From Pinus tabuliformis (taxonomy: Eukaryota; Streptophyta; Pinopsida; Pinales; Pinaceae): a stretch of 64,000 bases of DNA. The first letter of the stretch is position 1, and every line of letters starts with the position of its first letter. The position numbers and the translations under genes are program-made. The notes beneath the pieces were generated by a model. It saw only the letters and a program-made list of their open reading frames with translations. It did not search any database and had not been told where the DNA came from. The stretch spans positions 823,554,757-823,618,756 of the forward strand of contig CM062814.1 of NCBI GenBank assembly GCA_031772625.1. Reading direction: 5' to 3'. Shown here piece after piece: positions 33,901 to 42,729 of this stretch.

Positions 33901-36384
33901 TTGGACATTAACTAAAGCTTGCTCCCAACACTCCAAAACATAACTGAAATGCTGTCTGGTGCTGTAGGAAACTCTTGATGTAAAGAAAGTGTGAGGAATG
34001 AGTGAAAGAAAGGGGTTTCTTATAGGGAAACAGATGGACTGTTAGGATTTCTCTCTCTTCCAAATCCATGTAGAAATAAAATAAATATGGTTAAAAACTA
34101 GTTAGATTGGTAGATTAACAGTTACTGAGTTTTAACTTTCCTTGGGCTCCCTGCAGTTCCCACAGTCCATGTGGGCACCCAGAAGAATAAAAAAAATTGC
34201 AAATGCCGGCCGTACACCCCGAAATATGTTTGGTATGCATTTCTAGATTTCCATATCCATTTATGCATAGTGTTATGGCCCTGAAATGTCTAAAAGCAGC
34301 TGCAACAAGTGGTAGGGTTTACTCATCAAATCATCTCCAAACTTGCTGTATGCAAGCGGTGATTTGCTAGTTTTTTTTGGGGGTTAATCTTAAGCTTTTT
34401 CTTTTGAGATATTTTCGTTTTTAAATTGGGGCTCAAATCAGGGACTTAAGTGCTCAACAGCAACTTGGTTGAGTCAGCAAGTTAGGGTCTGACTTGGCCA
34501 AGCCAGACTGCGGCAGATGATGATTTGGCCTTTCCTAGAGCCAATTCGGTTTGCTTTCTAAGTGAGCCAAGTCAGAGTTAGTCAATTTCTAGTGACTTGT
34601 CTGCTTCTGACTACCTGGGTCAGAACTGTCTAACTACAAGAAGCTGGATGTGCTATTGTCTTTTAATTAGTGAATAGTATGATAAGATATGTAATCTGAC
34701 ATAATATATATGCTGTTCAGTTAGTTTCACTAACTGTAACTACTGGGATGTTACTCATACATTGACAGAACAATAAATTTGTCGAAATATAATGTCAAGG
34801 TTTTCAATGATAAAAGATGTATTACTTATTACTAATTAGTCAATTTAGTGATTATACTACCATTAGTTTTTCTAAAATATAATTTAAAATCAAATTAGCA
34901 AAATGTTGCTTAAAATGAAAAGCCCTGGCTAAACTGGTTCATCGTGGCTCTATAAGGGGTGATCAAGCAGTCTCAATCTCCACTCAAAAAGAATAAAGTA
35001 TACTCTTGCATCTGTTGGAAGTAACAAATGACATTAATTTACATTTATAAAGTAATAGTTTGAAAATTAAGATTTAATAATTAATGAAAATTAACTTTCA
35101 GGCTATAAGTTGTCAGATTTATGATCAAGGAAAGATTTTGAAGGATCAAGTTGCAGACATTAATCACATCATTCATGGCTGCAACTCTTATGTCGACCTT
35201 TACTCTTTATATCGACATTCAAACAAAATCATACCTCTGCATTGAATTATTTATAAAATTGGAAAACTTCAATGATTAGACCGCATCGTAGAGAGCTATT
35301 ATGTTTCTACGAAATAGTGAAATCTGCACCATGCGTGTGTATTATATTGATTCCATCTTTTATATGTTTTATAAACTTAGGCTTCAGCTGCATCAATAGT
35401 TGTTAATAGTTTCTTCTGCGAGCTCTTCGGTAGAGTAATCATAGTTGGGTTGTTAACCAGTAGAATTCTCCAATAATGCATGTTATCCTGATGTTGTATG
35501 ATTGCCCCTCGACAAGATCTTCTTATCATGTTTGGTGAACCAATACCTTTCATGTTAACAGTGAATATTTTCAGATGGTCCATGTACCGGCACTCATCAA
35601 TGGTTTCTTCTGGCACACTATGTTTGATGTACTAATACATTTGCAAGTAAACAGTGAATCTTAGGTGGTCCATGTCAGAATTTTTTTGAAATATCTGCCT
35701 GTATGTCTTTGTCAGGTTTGTTGTATATTTCTCAACACCATGTTCGAATATAGAACTGGGAAAGGAAATACTTACTGCAGCCATAAACTCTCTATTCATA
35801 CATCCCAATGAAACAGCTTCTGAACATGATACCGAACCATCGGACAATGCTAATGCACTAGAGGGGAGAAAACCAACCTTACTCTGGTCCACGTTCTTTG
35901 TTCAGCATTCAACAGAGGTAATAAATTTTCAAAATTTCCCAAAATTTATTTCAAATATTTAATGGAGGTAGGATTTGTGATGATTTTTTTAAAGTATAAG
36001 CTGAATTGCAGTGTTTTTGTCACCTATAATTGTTTTTCACTAATCAAGTCTGAAATATCTTCAGTGTTCAGAGAAGTCAAATCCAATTGCAGAGTGTTGC
36101 ATGCCTGATGAGACTCTTGACTACCGTCGTCTTGTAATGTCTACAACCAAGGTAATTGGTGTATCTAAACTGCATTCTTGTTCTTCTTGCCACCTCTGCT
36201 TTTATACAAATGTTGAAAATGCAGGGCCGGTTTATGCTAATAAATTTCTGCTGTTTGTTGCTCTAATGTGCAGATTTTTCAAGATTTGTTCCCTGGAGAA
36301 GAGTTGTTTCCTCGAGCAGCACAGTCTGTAGACATCACGGAAAACGTAGATGATGTTGATGATGAAAGTAACCTGTTGAACTGA
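9922..36384 (+). CDS. REP: Rab escort protein (Rab geranylgeranyltransferase component A), C-terminal half, six exons
   Basis: Exons: 9922-9960, 11729-12068, 23063-23138, 35716-35917, 36065-36151, 36274-36384. All introns are GT-AG and the phases agree (0, 1, 2, 0, 0), giving about 284 residues without an internal stop. Landmarks match plant REP and the GDI superfamily: VLRMPLTALL and YKGIQIASGQ; KVARTVCITNQSLKAEF followed by MVIFPP; QQTAIRALQLGS; FVVYFSTPC; KPTLLWSTFFVQ; MPDETLDYRRLV; and the C-terminal IFQDLFPGEELFPR followed by an acidic tail and TGA. In the known family REP binds newly made Rab GTPases in the cytosol, presents them to the RabGGTase alpha/beta dimer for geranylgeranylation and delivers them to membranes. 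Plant REPs are about 560 residues, so the FAD-fold N-terminal half is missing and should lie upstream. No stop or frameshift disturbs the exons, so the gene is probably functional. Identification rests on remembered family sequence, not on a search. Confidence 0.9.
10558..11574 (-). mobile_element. probable solo LTR, copia type, in REP intron
   Basis: On the - strand it starts TGTTGAAAATGTAATGAG and ends CCACTGCA. It has a TATA box (ACTTATAAAGAG, about 11195-11210) and a U5-like stretch GCAGGTTTTCCCTGTTGGGT (about 10620-10640). There is no PBS or coding sequence next to it. Expected 5-bp target duplications are not visible (ttata left, aaaac right), so the ends may be off or mutated. It lies between REP exons a and b. 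Confidence 0.6.
11729..12068 (+). CDS. REP: REP exon b, 113 codons plus one base
   Basis: Acceptor gtgtag, donor gtaagaa; enters in phase 0 and leaves in phase 1. It reads from ENGTYKGIQIASGQ through a Ser/Glu-rich segment (RIGETESRDVQESESSS) to KVARTVCITNQSLKAEF and MVIFPPR. The first block matches the REP strand after LRMP, and the last matches the GDI-like core strand. The Ser/Glu-rich stretch sits where REPs carry a variable linker. It also appears as a continuous open frame starting at an internal Met at 11774, which is not a gene start. Confidence 0.9.
12069..13646. other. REP intron; nothing recognised
   Basis: Start of the 11-kb intron after exon b. A 102-codon frame on the - strand (12651-12959) and a 98-codon one on + (13083-13379) match no family I know and lack a plausible context. 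Confidence 0.4.
13647..13666. repeat. homopolymer of 20 C
   Basis: Uninterrupted C run immediately left of a block of gtgtcagacac / gtgtttggcacatg inverted motifs (13670-13790). Length in such tracts is unstable in replication and in sequencing. Confidence 0.95.
13670..14360. mobile_element. hAT-like non-autonomous remnant with minisatellite
   Basis: It opens with short inverted motifs (gtgtcagacacgacatg, ggcacatgttggacacatgcc) of the kind found at hAT/MITE ends. It then carries about four imperfect copies of a roughly 35-bp unit (ttctcctttatctttcattttcatcc, 13973-14105). Next comes a 200-bp module (ttcatatggagaaag... to ...agagcaccaagccctctat, 14106-14310) that recurs at 20013 and 26530. 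Exact ends were not determined. Confidence 0.5.
14361..14860. repeat. hAT-end-like sequence
   Basis: tagttttaaaaactgg at about 14351 begins a stretch whose interior (accattagagacaaaatatgcgaagtttg, 14500) is the reverse complement of a segment in the hAT element at 28370. This suggests a fragment of the same family. No coding sequence. Confidence 0.4.
14860..15470 (-). repeat. LTR-like fragment
   Basis: On the - strand: AAGCTATAAATACAAAGG (TATA box, about 15315-15330) and, downstream, GGGTTTTCCCCTTGGAGGGG (about 14910-14935), the usual U5 style of copia LTRs. The three small frames inside are not genes. Ends unresolved. Confidence 0.4.
15520..15775. repeat. MITE-like repeat with gtttcgg ends
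   Basis: The left end has gacgtttcgggtcgtagccg and ctctgaaac. The right end has ctctgaaacgtttcggtgttt. About 260 bp with imperfect inverted and direct GAAACGTTTCGG-type motifs, non-coding. Probably a small non-autonomous DNA transposon. Confidence 0.4.
15776..17399. other. REP intron; repeats only
   Basis: A duplicated short block (ataatatggtagaaattgaataagcttaaaatgcctaacca type) is seen at about 16030-16080 and 16105-16140. 16540-16680 and 17040-17200 are rich in ccggctggtt / tggtctggtt motifs resembling the ends of the hAT-like elements elsewhere in this intron set. No gene seen. Confidence 0.4.
18533..19275 (-). pseudogene. retrotransposon gag remnant
   Basis: The - strand encodes QYINRFMKLSIKLQISDSD, then LQLSFLADRFRKEMDLLNI and LEQAFKL (18560-18840), a retrotransposon gag (capsid) signature. 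Upstream at 19039-19275 is a Gln-rich piece. Stops and frameshifts separate them. The class is more likely Ty3-like than copia because of the gag type, but there is no pol to confirm it. Confidence 0.6.
19664..20325. repeat. G-rich terminal-repeat element, non-coding
   Basis: The left end (ggggatgtgtcccctagg, gggggatgcacccccatg) and the right end (ggagtgctcccccacg, catgtgcatctccccact) are imperfect inverted G-rich blocks about 600 bp apart, in otherwise AT-rich DNA. The interior holds one copy of the module shared with 14106 and 26530. Probably a non-autonomous DNA transposon nested in the retrotransposon. Four overlapping frames here are by-products of the GC-rich ends. Confidence 0.45.
21095..21107 (-). 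other. primer-binding site (TGGTATCAAAGCC)
   Basis: On the - strand LTR end ...ATATCA, two bases, then TGGTATCAAAGCC, a variant of the plant tRNA-iMet PBS. A second similar motif, TTTGGTATCAGAGTC, lies 30 bp further in (21061-21075), so either could be the original site. Confidence 0.6.
21381..23062. other. REP intron; no feature recognised
   Basis: AT-rich. The 140-codon - strand frame at 22282-22704 is basic and low in recognisable motifs. It matches no family known to me, and its surroundings give no support for a gene. Confidence 0.4.
23063..23138 (+). CDS. REP: REP exon c, 76-nt microexon between two giant introns
   Basis: Acceptor ttttttgctttgcag, donor gtaagt. The first two bases complete a Ser codon begun in exon b; the last two (AT) form Met with the first base of exon d. 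It encodes ILSKQQTAIRALQLGS and then NTSACPRA, matching the plant REP block with TAIRVLQLGS. It lies 11.0 kb from exon b and 12.6 kb from exon d. Confidence 0.88.
23139..25280. other. REP intron; no feature recognised
   Basis: First 2.1 kb of the 12.6-kb intron after exon c. AT-rich, many stops on all frames, no motif identified. Confidence 0.4.
25290..26010. repeat. partial tandem repeats, about 340-bp unit, from a hAT 3' part
   Basis: Blocks starting near 25470 and 25815 share a long stretch (aaggaaaccca, agccattatagatgaggctgc, ctcatgatcatcttcccctt). A shorter third piece (gaaacaggtgtgggtttcagaaatggga) lies at 25300. On the - strand they read PIHDLNSKWTSCEIFDDEGE, an acidic tail typical of hAT transposase C-termini. 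They appear to continue the hAT pseudogene found right of 29391. Confidence 0.6.
26730..28968 (+). pseudogene. hAT transposase C-terminal part, split by an inserted element
   Basis: Two coding pieces: about 26800-26969 (KKRNRLDKKRLNDLVYVQYN, the dimerisation-domain end, then PIVLEDIDP) and 28582-28968 (VESRPTEFDPDEDLDLDLDI, an acidic tail ending GSSGSSY and stop). They are separated by an insertion with an 8-bp duplication. Without that insertion and one duplication copy the two pieces are in frame. In-frame stops remain just after the junction (TAG where Trp is expected) and at 28772 (TGA). Inactive. Confidence 0.75.
26970..28573. mobile_element. non-autonomous hAT element with 8-bp TSD, nested
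   Basis: 1604 bp. Left end CATAGTTTTTAAAACCG; the right end read inversely is CAATGTTTTTAAAACCGG. Flanked by the perfect 8-bp duplication attgatcc (26962-26969 and 28574-28581). Both ends carry clusters of ccggt/accgg motifs. No transposase frame inside. A 60-bp direct repeat (27105-27165 and 28272-28332) brackets an inner 1.1 kb. TSD length and terminal type fit hAT. Confidence 0.85.
29392..30770 (-). pseudogene. hAT transposase (second copy), degenerate
   Basis: Read leftwards: ERQLFEDVLRPIRSS (30620-30665), RHAPLINVITSSPK (30510-30550), PNNVVQVVTDALVCK (30380-30425), a block of the type SCIVHNLNLIFEESFKL (30300-30360), YAQWRQSNFEQGS (30070-30110), WNILNTPLHTLADALNLTLY (29790-29850) and the dimerisation end KAKDLVYVHSNLPLLS (29440-29490). 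This is the DUF659/hAT architecture in correct order, interrupted by many stops. Its C-terminal tail probably continues left of 26097, beyond the inserted hAT element. Confidence 0.8.
30771..35715. other. REP intron; LTR-like pieces, otherwise nothing recognised
   Basis: Around 31400-32130 the - strand has a TATA box (AACCTATATAAGGGTT, 31480) and at about 32120 a polypurine-like GAGGGGGCACG, which could be the PPT and 3' LTR of an LTR element whose interior lies further right. No gag or pol motif was found. 34440-34640 has aagttagggtctgacttggccaagcc-type inverted motifs like hAT ends. Small frames here have no support. Confidence 0.35.
35716..35917 (+). CDS. REP: REP exon d, 68 codons with the carried Met
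   Basis: Acceptor cttttgtcag... and donor gtaata after GAG. It reads MFVVYFSTPCSNIELGKEIL, then a hydrophilic variable stretch (HDTEPSDNANALEGR), then KPTLLWSTFFVQHSTE. The first part matches the strand after the ALQLGS block, and KP(T/I)LLW with an aromatic VQ is a plant REP landmark. The frame is open throughout, 202 nt. Confidence 0.9.
36065..36151 (+). CDS. REP: REP exon e, 29 codons
   Basis: Acceptor atcttcag, donor gtaatt; phase 0 on both sides. It encodes a segment ending MPDETLDYRRLVMSTTK, matching the family block MPDGNLNYN near the C terminus. The intron before it is only 147 bp and the one after 122 bp, a strong contrast with the upstream introns. Confidence 0.9.
36274..36384 (+). 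CDS. REP: REP last exon, 36 codons and stop
   Basis: Acceptor taatgtgcag, in frame with exon e. It encodes IFQDLFPGEELFPRAAQ and an acidic tail (ENVDDVDDESNLLN) ending in TGA at 36382-36384. Plant REPs end similarly, with a motif of the type YxxEExF followed by an acidic, variable tail. Confidence 0.9.
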   Translation: MFQDLFPGEELFPRAAQSVDITENVDDVDDESNLLN

Positions 36385-36519
36385 TATAGGATAAGAAAAA
36401 ATTCTTGATGTAAGCTCAATTTATGTTGGATAGACTGTTCGTTAAGGGTCTACAGAGATATTTTCTTCTCCACTACTGCCTGGATGTTTGGCATGTCGAT
36501 GTTCGGAAAAGTGGAGGAA

Positions 36520-36525
36520 AATAAA
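36520..36525 (+). promoter_or_regulatory. candidate poly(A) signal of REP
   Basis: AATAAA 136 bp after the REP stop codon, in a T-rich 3' region. Its position is normal for a plant 3' UTR. The motif is common in AT-rich DNA, so this is only a candidate. Confidence 0.4.
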
Positions 36526-37556
36526 TATAAGATCATTGATTTTAATTATTGATTTCTGGCTTATAAAGAATATGGATAACGTGGAATTTTGCAAAGATAT
36601 GTGGGAGCTTCGACTGGTATGATTTAAGCTTCAGGCATGGAGAAACAATCAAAGAGGTGCTCCAGAAGGCTTGATGGAATATGCACAAATCATTCCAATC
36701 AAAGAACGATCCGAGGGAAGGGGATGTTGCACGCGTTTTTTCAAATGGAAGCTTTCTTTGACTATTGAAAAAATAATATATACATGGACCATTGTTATAT
36801 AAAAGAAAGCAGGTCAGCAGTGGCCACAAATTACCCCGCAATTATATTCAGAAAACTACATAAATTGTAAACATGTTATTGGAGCATTCAATAACTAATT
36901 GGTATCAAGATGAACTTCCATGGTCTTTGTTAGAAACTTTTGGAGTAAATTGGACATTTAATTCCATTCATTCAGAGGTTTGCTTGTTTTTAGTGTTTCT
37001 CTTCCAAGTTAACTTCTGCTTTTTATGTTTCTCTCAGTTAGCTTAAACCTGACAAAGATGTTTCTCTTCGCAGTTAATCTTTGTCAGGTACTTGTGTTCA
37101 TTAACAAGTTTTCTTGGAAAAGCCAAATCCAAGTATCATATTGAATTCCAAGGCAGCTTTGGACATTATGTGCATCGAAGTCCTATACATATTAGACAAT
37201 GAACATAAATTGATGTTGAAACTCGAGTGTTTTTTAAATGGAGAAAACTAATTGCAAATAATTCGTTAATATCTCATAAATCCTGACTGATTGCACTATC
37301 TTCTTCTCGGGTTCTCTCCCTTGAAAGGGCATTCGCTTAATTAAGTATATCAAAGATAAATATAACAGTAACACCACTTATATGAAGTGCACGAAAGTGG
37401 TCATAACTTAATTAATGGGTACTGATGCGTAACTGATCTTTAGTTAAAAGGCAATTTAAACTCATAAACATAATTAAAGGCTACAACAACTAATGAAATG
37501 AAATCTTTGTTCAGAGTAATTGTCATATTAATATTTTTACATAATTATGTACATTT
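36526..37556. other. downstream of REP; nothing recognised
   Basis: AT-rich intergenic DNA. The 99-codon - strand frame at 36542-36841 is not similar to any family I know. Confidence 0.4.
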
Positions 37557-37940
37557 TCCATTTCTTATGATACAATTATCCTGATCAACTTAATATAATC
37601 CATTCTGATTTTTTCCTCTGAAAAAAAAAATGATACAATTATCCTTAATTACATTTGACATTATTTATTTTAAAATTATTTATTAAAAAATATCATTTAA
37701 ACCCTTTTAGAATGAACTCTATGACCTATGTTATTCCCCATAAAATAATTTTCCATCTCTTATGATATAATTATCCTTTTCTATCTTTTATGATACAATT
37801 ATCCTTTTCCATCTCTTATGATACAATTATCCTTAATTACATTTAACATTATTTATTTTAAAATTATTTATTAAAAAAATAACATTTAAACCTTTTTAGA
37901 ATGAATCCTATGACTTATGTTATTCACCATAAAATATATT
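37557..37940. repeat. AT-rich tandem repeat, 188-bp period with a short inner unit
   Basis: Segments beginning tgatacaattatccttaatt at 37631 and 37819 are nearly identical over about 120 bp. The short unit ttttccatctcttatgatac (plus aattatcc) also occurs singly at about 37557, 37750, 37780 and 37806, suggesting slippage-driven growth. Confidence 0.85.
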
Positions 37941-39340
37941 AAATGATGCTTCTTCAAAATGTTGTTTATTTAATTATGTCCTTAATAGGATTCAACCATT
38001 CAACCATGTCTTATATTTTAGTAATCCAAGGACCATGGCTAGGTACATGAAGGACATGAAGGGTGTAGGCTCTACCTTTGTTCAACATCAATTGGTTGTC
38101 CTATTCATTTCTCTTTGTAATTATTATAATTGATCTTCTATCAGGTCTCTATCCCCTTTTATATATTAACCCATTTTTTTCTTCTAAAAAATGCTTATAT
38201 ATATATATATTCAAAATATTTTCCCATTTGTAATGGTACCCAACTCATACATTAATATTTATTTACATCTTTTTCTTCTTGTATTTTTAGTAATTTTGTA
38301 TTTTAATTTCTTTTTCGTCATACATTTGAATAATATACAAACAAAAATCGTGTCGTTAATGATATCTAGGACTATTTTGCATAAACCAAGTATAATTGAG
38401 ATGAAAGCTTCTCAAATTACGTCTCTTTTCTTTTGCATGCGATCAAAGTTTGCTTATTATACTTATTTCACTTCATTTTCTCGTTGTATTTCATCAAAAA
38501 TATATTATAATTAATACAACAATTATATCTTTGATTGACTTCATTTTCTTATTGATTCTTTGATCCCCCTGCCCCTCACTCCCCACTCTACACATAACTT
38601 TATTGTCAAAACATGACCCATTTACATATGCTCGAGGATAAGGCCTAATTTTGTTTTGGAGGAATTTGGATTTGAATCTCGATGTAAAATAATCTTTCAT
38701 ATGATTAGTAACTAGGATGGATGATGTTGTTGGTGTATCATTCACATGGTCGGTAACACAAATTATGATGATAAAGGTGGCTAATGGTTGATCCATAATG
38801 AAGGTAGAAGAAAAGTTAGTTGATTTTTTGTAGAACCCTATGGAATTTTTTGGCATAAATGTCCTCTTCTAATCTAAGAGGAAGTGATTGGTCATGGAGG
38901 GGAAGGAATCATGATAGAAGCAATATGGGTATGTGTTTTCTTGAAATCAAGGGAAAAACAATTAATATTTCCCTAAGGTCATGACAATAGTTGAGTTTTG
39001 TGGTGCATTTCAAAAAGCTCTAGATCATGACCATGAAGGTGACCTTTTACCTTCAATGCATGATAAATTTTATTATAGAATCTACATTCAAATCTATATG
39101 TGGGAAGGGAAACAATATTTAGCGATGTAATAGGAGGGATCCCAATAGTGTTGCCATTCATTGGTAAAAAACCTAAACCCCTGAGCTCTGATTTTTAGGA
39201 TGCCACTCTTGAGCTTTGATTTCTAGTGCTTTAGAGTGATCATGGTTGGAATTATTTGTTCAAATATTGCCATTGACATGATTGAGTTCAATCAAATCAT
39301 GATAGAATTTTGTTGGAGCTATGACACATCACGGTAGGAT
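37941..39340. other. no gene recognised
   Basis: AT-rich. A 120-codon - strand frame at 38494-38856 and a 107-codon + frame at 38191-38514 show no family motif. Possibly 5' parts of the LINE remnant to the right. Confidence 0.35.
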
Positions 39341-39349
39341 CCTCGTGTA

Positions 39350-40890
39350 GAAATGAGGGTGAATCTAATGATTTCCCCCATCTCAAAGGGAGTGGAACTC
39401 TATCACAACAATCCCATATATCAGAGAATTCTTTCATCAAATGATGACAAGAGATGGACCATAGTACACAAGAATTCGAACTTTCCTTCATCTTGTCCAG
39501 TAAAAAGTGTGGGAGCTTTGACAACCTTCATAAAGCCGGAAAAAGATTTTTCATCATCCAAATGAGGCGGCTTTCTCTCATAGAGGCGAGCAGGTAGCTA
39601 ATGATCTTTTGACTTTGAATCCATCCTTAGCTAAGTTGTTCCCTTTCTCCCTTCATTTCCTTGGTAACTTATGCAGTTAAAAAAAAACTTGTCCATTTTC
39701 AATGCATATGAAAGGGTTTTCTAAAATCTAATCCCTCCTTCAAAGCTTTGGAAGCTTATAGATTCTAGAGCAACCTTAAAGGAGAAAGAAACTACATTTA
39801 GGAAGGTCAATTCTATACCAGACAAAGTCATGAAAAGTGGTATAAAAAAGAGAGCTATGCTAATAAACTAAAATAGGAGAAGATTAAGAGAGAGATAGAT
39901 TCATAAGGTATCAATGAAGAAACTCTATTGTATGTGTTAACAACCTTGATAGGGAACTTTTTTGCCAAGAAAATGGGGAAATCCCTAAAACAATGGATGG
40001 ACAAACACTTGGAAAAAAATAATGTTCCAAAGTTTTATGTGATTGCAAGGGGATACATTACATTTGTTTTTCGAACAAGGTTGGATAGGGATTGGATTGT
40101 GGTGACATCTAGTATTGGGAAAATTCCTTAATGTCTCTAAACTTTTGGGAACCTAGACTTAATTCCCCAAAAGTTAAATCTATTATGATTATAGTTTGGG
40201 TAACATTGACTTATCTTCTTTGAAGTTGTGGAATGAAGTTGTCAAGGTCATTTAAAATAGGTTAAGGAAATGGATAATAAAATTAAAAAAATAAAACGCT
40301 TACAAAGAAATAATTGTGACAAAAATGTGTAACTAGACTTAGAAGATCATATTCTTCTAGATGACATTGTTATTTTGGAGGGTGGTATGGTGTATGAACT
40401 TCTCCTTAATTATATAAACAATACCTTTTGGCACAATGGTCTCAAAACCTATGGCCATTTGAAAAATGCTTGTCGAAAGAAGGGAGAGAATGTCATGATT
40501 GATGATATGTCGTTCATGCTAATCCACTCTAGGTATGTTAGGAAATCCTTAGGAAGTTTTAAAGCTTAGTTACTTCAATGATGGAACCATGATCCTTCCA
40601 TTATGGGAGAGCCTTTAACATTACACCAAATATATAAGAAAGGAAAGAATAGAGTGGTAAAAAATTTAAGAGTTATATAGTGGAATATACATTGCTAAAA
40701 ATGAAAGACAACCATTGTCAAGCAATGAAAGTAGCAACCTTCAACTTGAATTGGATATGGCTTAGGTCACAATCAGAGGGGGAAGCATTGGAAAATCCTC
40801 ACCCTGCCCCATCACTTTTTCACACTGGATCATCTAAGATAGTAGAAACTCTTGGAGAAGAGGTAGTTCATACAAATCCTTCTTAGGGTA
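39350..40890 (+). pseudogene. LINE (L1-type) ORF1 remnant: DUF4283-like domain and degraded zinc knuckle
   Basis: Same-frame pieces KSLKQWMDKHLEKNNVPKFY with ARGYITFVFRTRLDRDWIV (39960-40110) and YELLLNYINNTFWHNGLKTY followed by GHLKNACRKK (40387-40480), with a frameshifted stretch between them reading as the WEPRLNSPKVKSIMIIVWVTL block (40150-40210). This order is that of plant LINE ORF1 proteins: an RNA-binding DUF4283 domain, then a zinc knuckle. Most knuckle Cys residues are lost. No endonuclease or reverse transcriptase was recognised downstream. Confidence 0.65.
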
Positions 40891-42720
40891 ACAAAAAAGT
40901 AGGGCACATTCTCATCGATTTCATATATGGGTTCTTTGCATAAAAAGGAAACCCTATTGTAGCAAGAAGATTAAAAAATCATAAGAATATAGAAGAAAGT
41001 CTTTCGGATTAATCACATTGATAGGATTTGGTCGATGTTTCAAACCAACTAATGTGGTTCATCCTCAGGACTAGGTGAGAAATCCATCGATTAGAAGGAA
41101 TAAATAGTAAGGATGCAACATTGCCCAGAAATAGCCGTTAAAAACTAGCTGTTGGTGAATTAGTTAATCGAGAGACTTTCTTCTACATTATGGATCACAA
41201 AGGTCTTAGATCTAACATCATAAGAATAGTTAGGAAAGGAATTGCCAAAGCATCCACTCAATTGAGATCACAAAGAGCACTTCATCATCATATAAGGAGC
41301 ACTATTCTATAAGGATAAAAGCGAGATCTTTTTAAGATTGGGCAAAATGAATAAGGTAAGTTAACTAGATTTAGTGGGAACATCCAGCACAGTTATCATT
41401 ACCTAAAATGCAGGGAACATTGCAATCAATCAATGTTGATATTTGTGCAATGTTATCAATGACTCATTGACACCCCTTATCGTATGTTCTTAGCATTTAT
41501 ATTCTTGAACCCTCTTTCTCAATTCACAATGGAGTGCACAAAAAATATTTCTCTATCCACAATTGCTAATGTCAATCTTCATAGGTTTCCATATAGCTAA
41601 TAACAATGCACGAGTCATCGAACATACAATTAGTAACATAACATTAAACCACTTAGGTTTCACATCATATTCTTGAGTAGGTTTTTCTCGGCAGTTACAA
41701 AGGTTGCTTAACATTTGGACATCAAAGCTTTGCCATTGTATGGATGAAAACATGAAATGGATAACACTTTATGTAGTGAGGCATGAAGGAGGATTGTAAA
41801 ATGTTTTGCTTCTATTTGTTTTGTTTTGTTTGTGTTTTTTGTTTTTGTTTTATTTTTGTACATTTTCCTTTGCTAAGAAGGAAGCTAATAAAAATTTCTT
41901 GGCCAAAAATGTTGAATTTTCTCAACCTGAGAGTTTATAAATACCTTGATTGGGAGTTTGTATGAGTTTTCCCCAAGTTAATAATTTCTTTGTCAAGAGT
42001 TTTGGTCTAGATAGAATTTCTGGGCTGTGAGATTGCCTTTTGTATTAGAAATTAAAACCTAAAAATTCTCAGAGACATCTCTAAGTCAAGAGTTTAGATT
42101 CTTCACCCACCTTCTCAATAGAGAGTTTAAATTCTCTACCCACGTTCTTGGTTGAGTATATATTTCCCATCCAATTTCTCAATCAAGAAATTTTCAATCT
42201 CTTGATCAAGAGGTTTTATGTTTAAAAAATATTTTGTTTGAGGTTTCTTTTCATTCTCTCGAATGAAAAATAGGCTACAATGACCTCCATGAGAAGAAAC
42301 TATAGTAAAAGATCCCCTTGACATTGACTCCATGTTTCTCCATGGCATTGTTATTAAAATAAGTTTTTTTGGTCATTACATTGAGTAAAGGTTAGGAATA
42401 GTGAACAACTAGGGTTTTAATGGAAATTCATCCTCGACTGCTTCATTTTCCCCCTACAACCCATTACATTTGTATTATGGTCAAGGACAATTCCAAGTGA
42501 GGTCACAAGTAACTCTCACTAACAATATTAACTAGAGTTTCCCAATTGTGTTGTTATCTCCCATTGATATATTTGATATTCCTATTTTCTGTTTTCTAAT
42601 CCCACTCTAAAATATTGGGATAGCTTTACCCTCATCGGAGGAAATTCATTTGAACAATGGGAGTCCTTGGAAATTATAAGAAGAATAAGGAAATATTAGA
42701 TTCCAAATTGGGGATCCTTT
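40891..42720. other. no gene; degenerate short tandem repeat at about 41900-42210
   Basis: 41900-42210 contains diverged copies of a roughly 40-bp motif around tcaagagtttagattctt / cacccaccttctcaatagag. The remainder is AT-rich without recognisable content. Confidence 0.4.
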
Positions 42721-42729
42721 TGAGAGACC

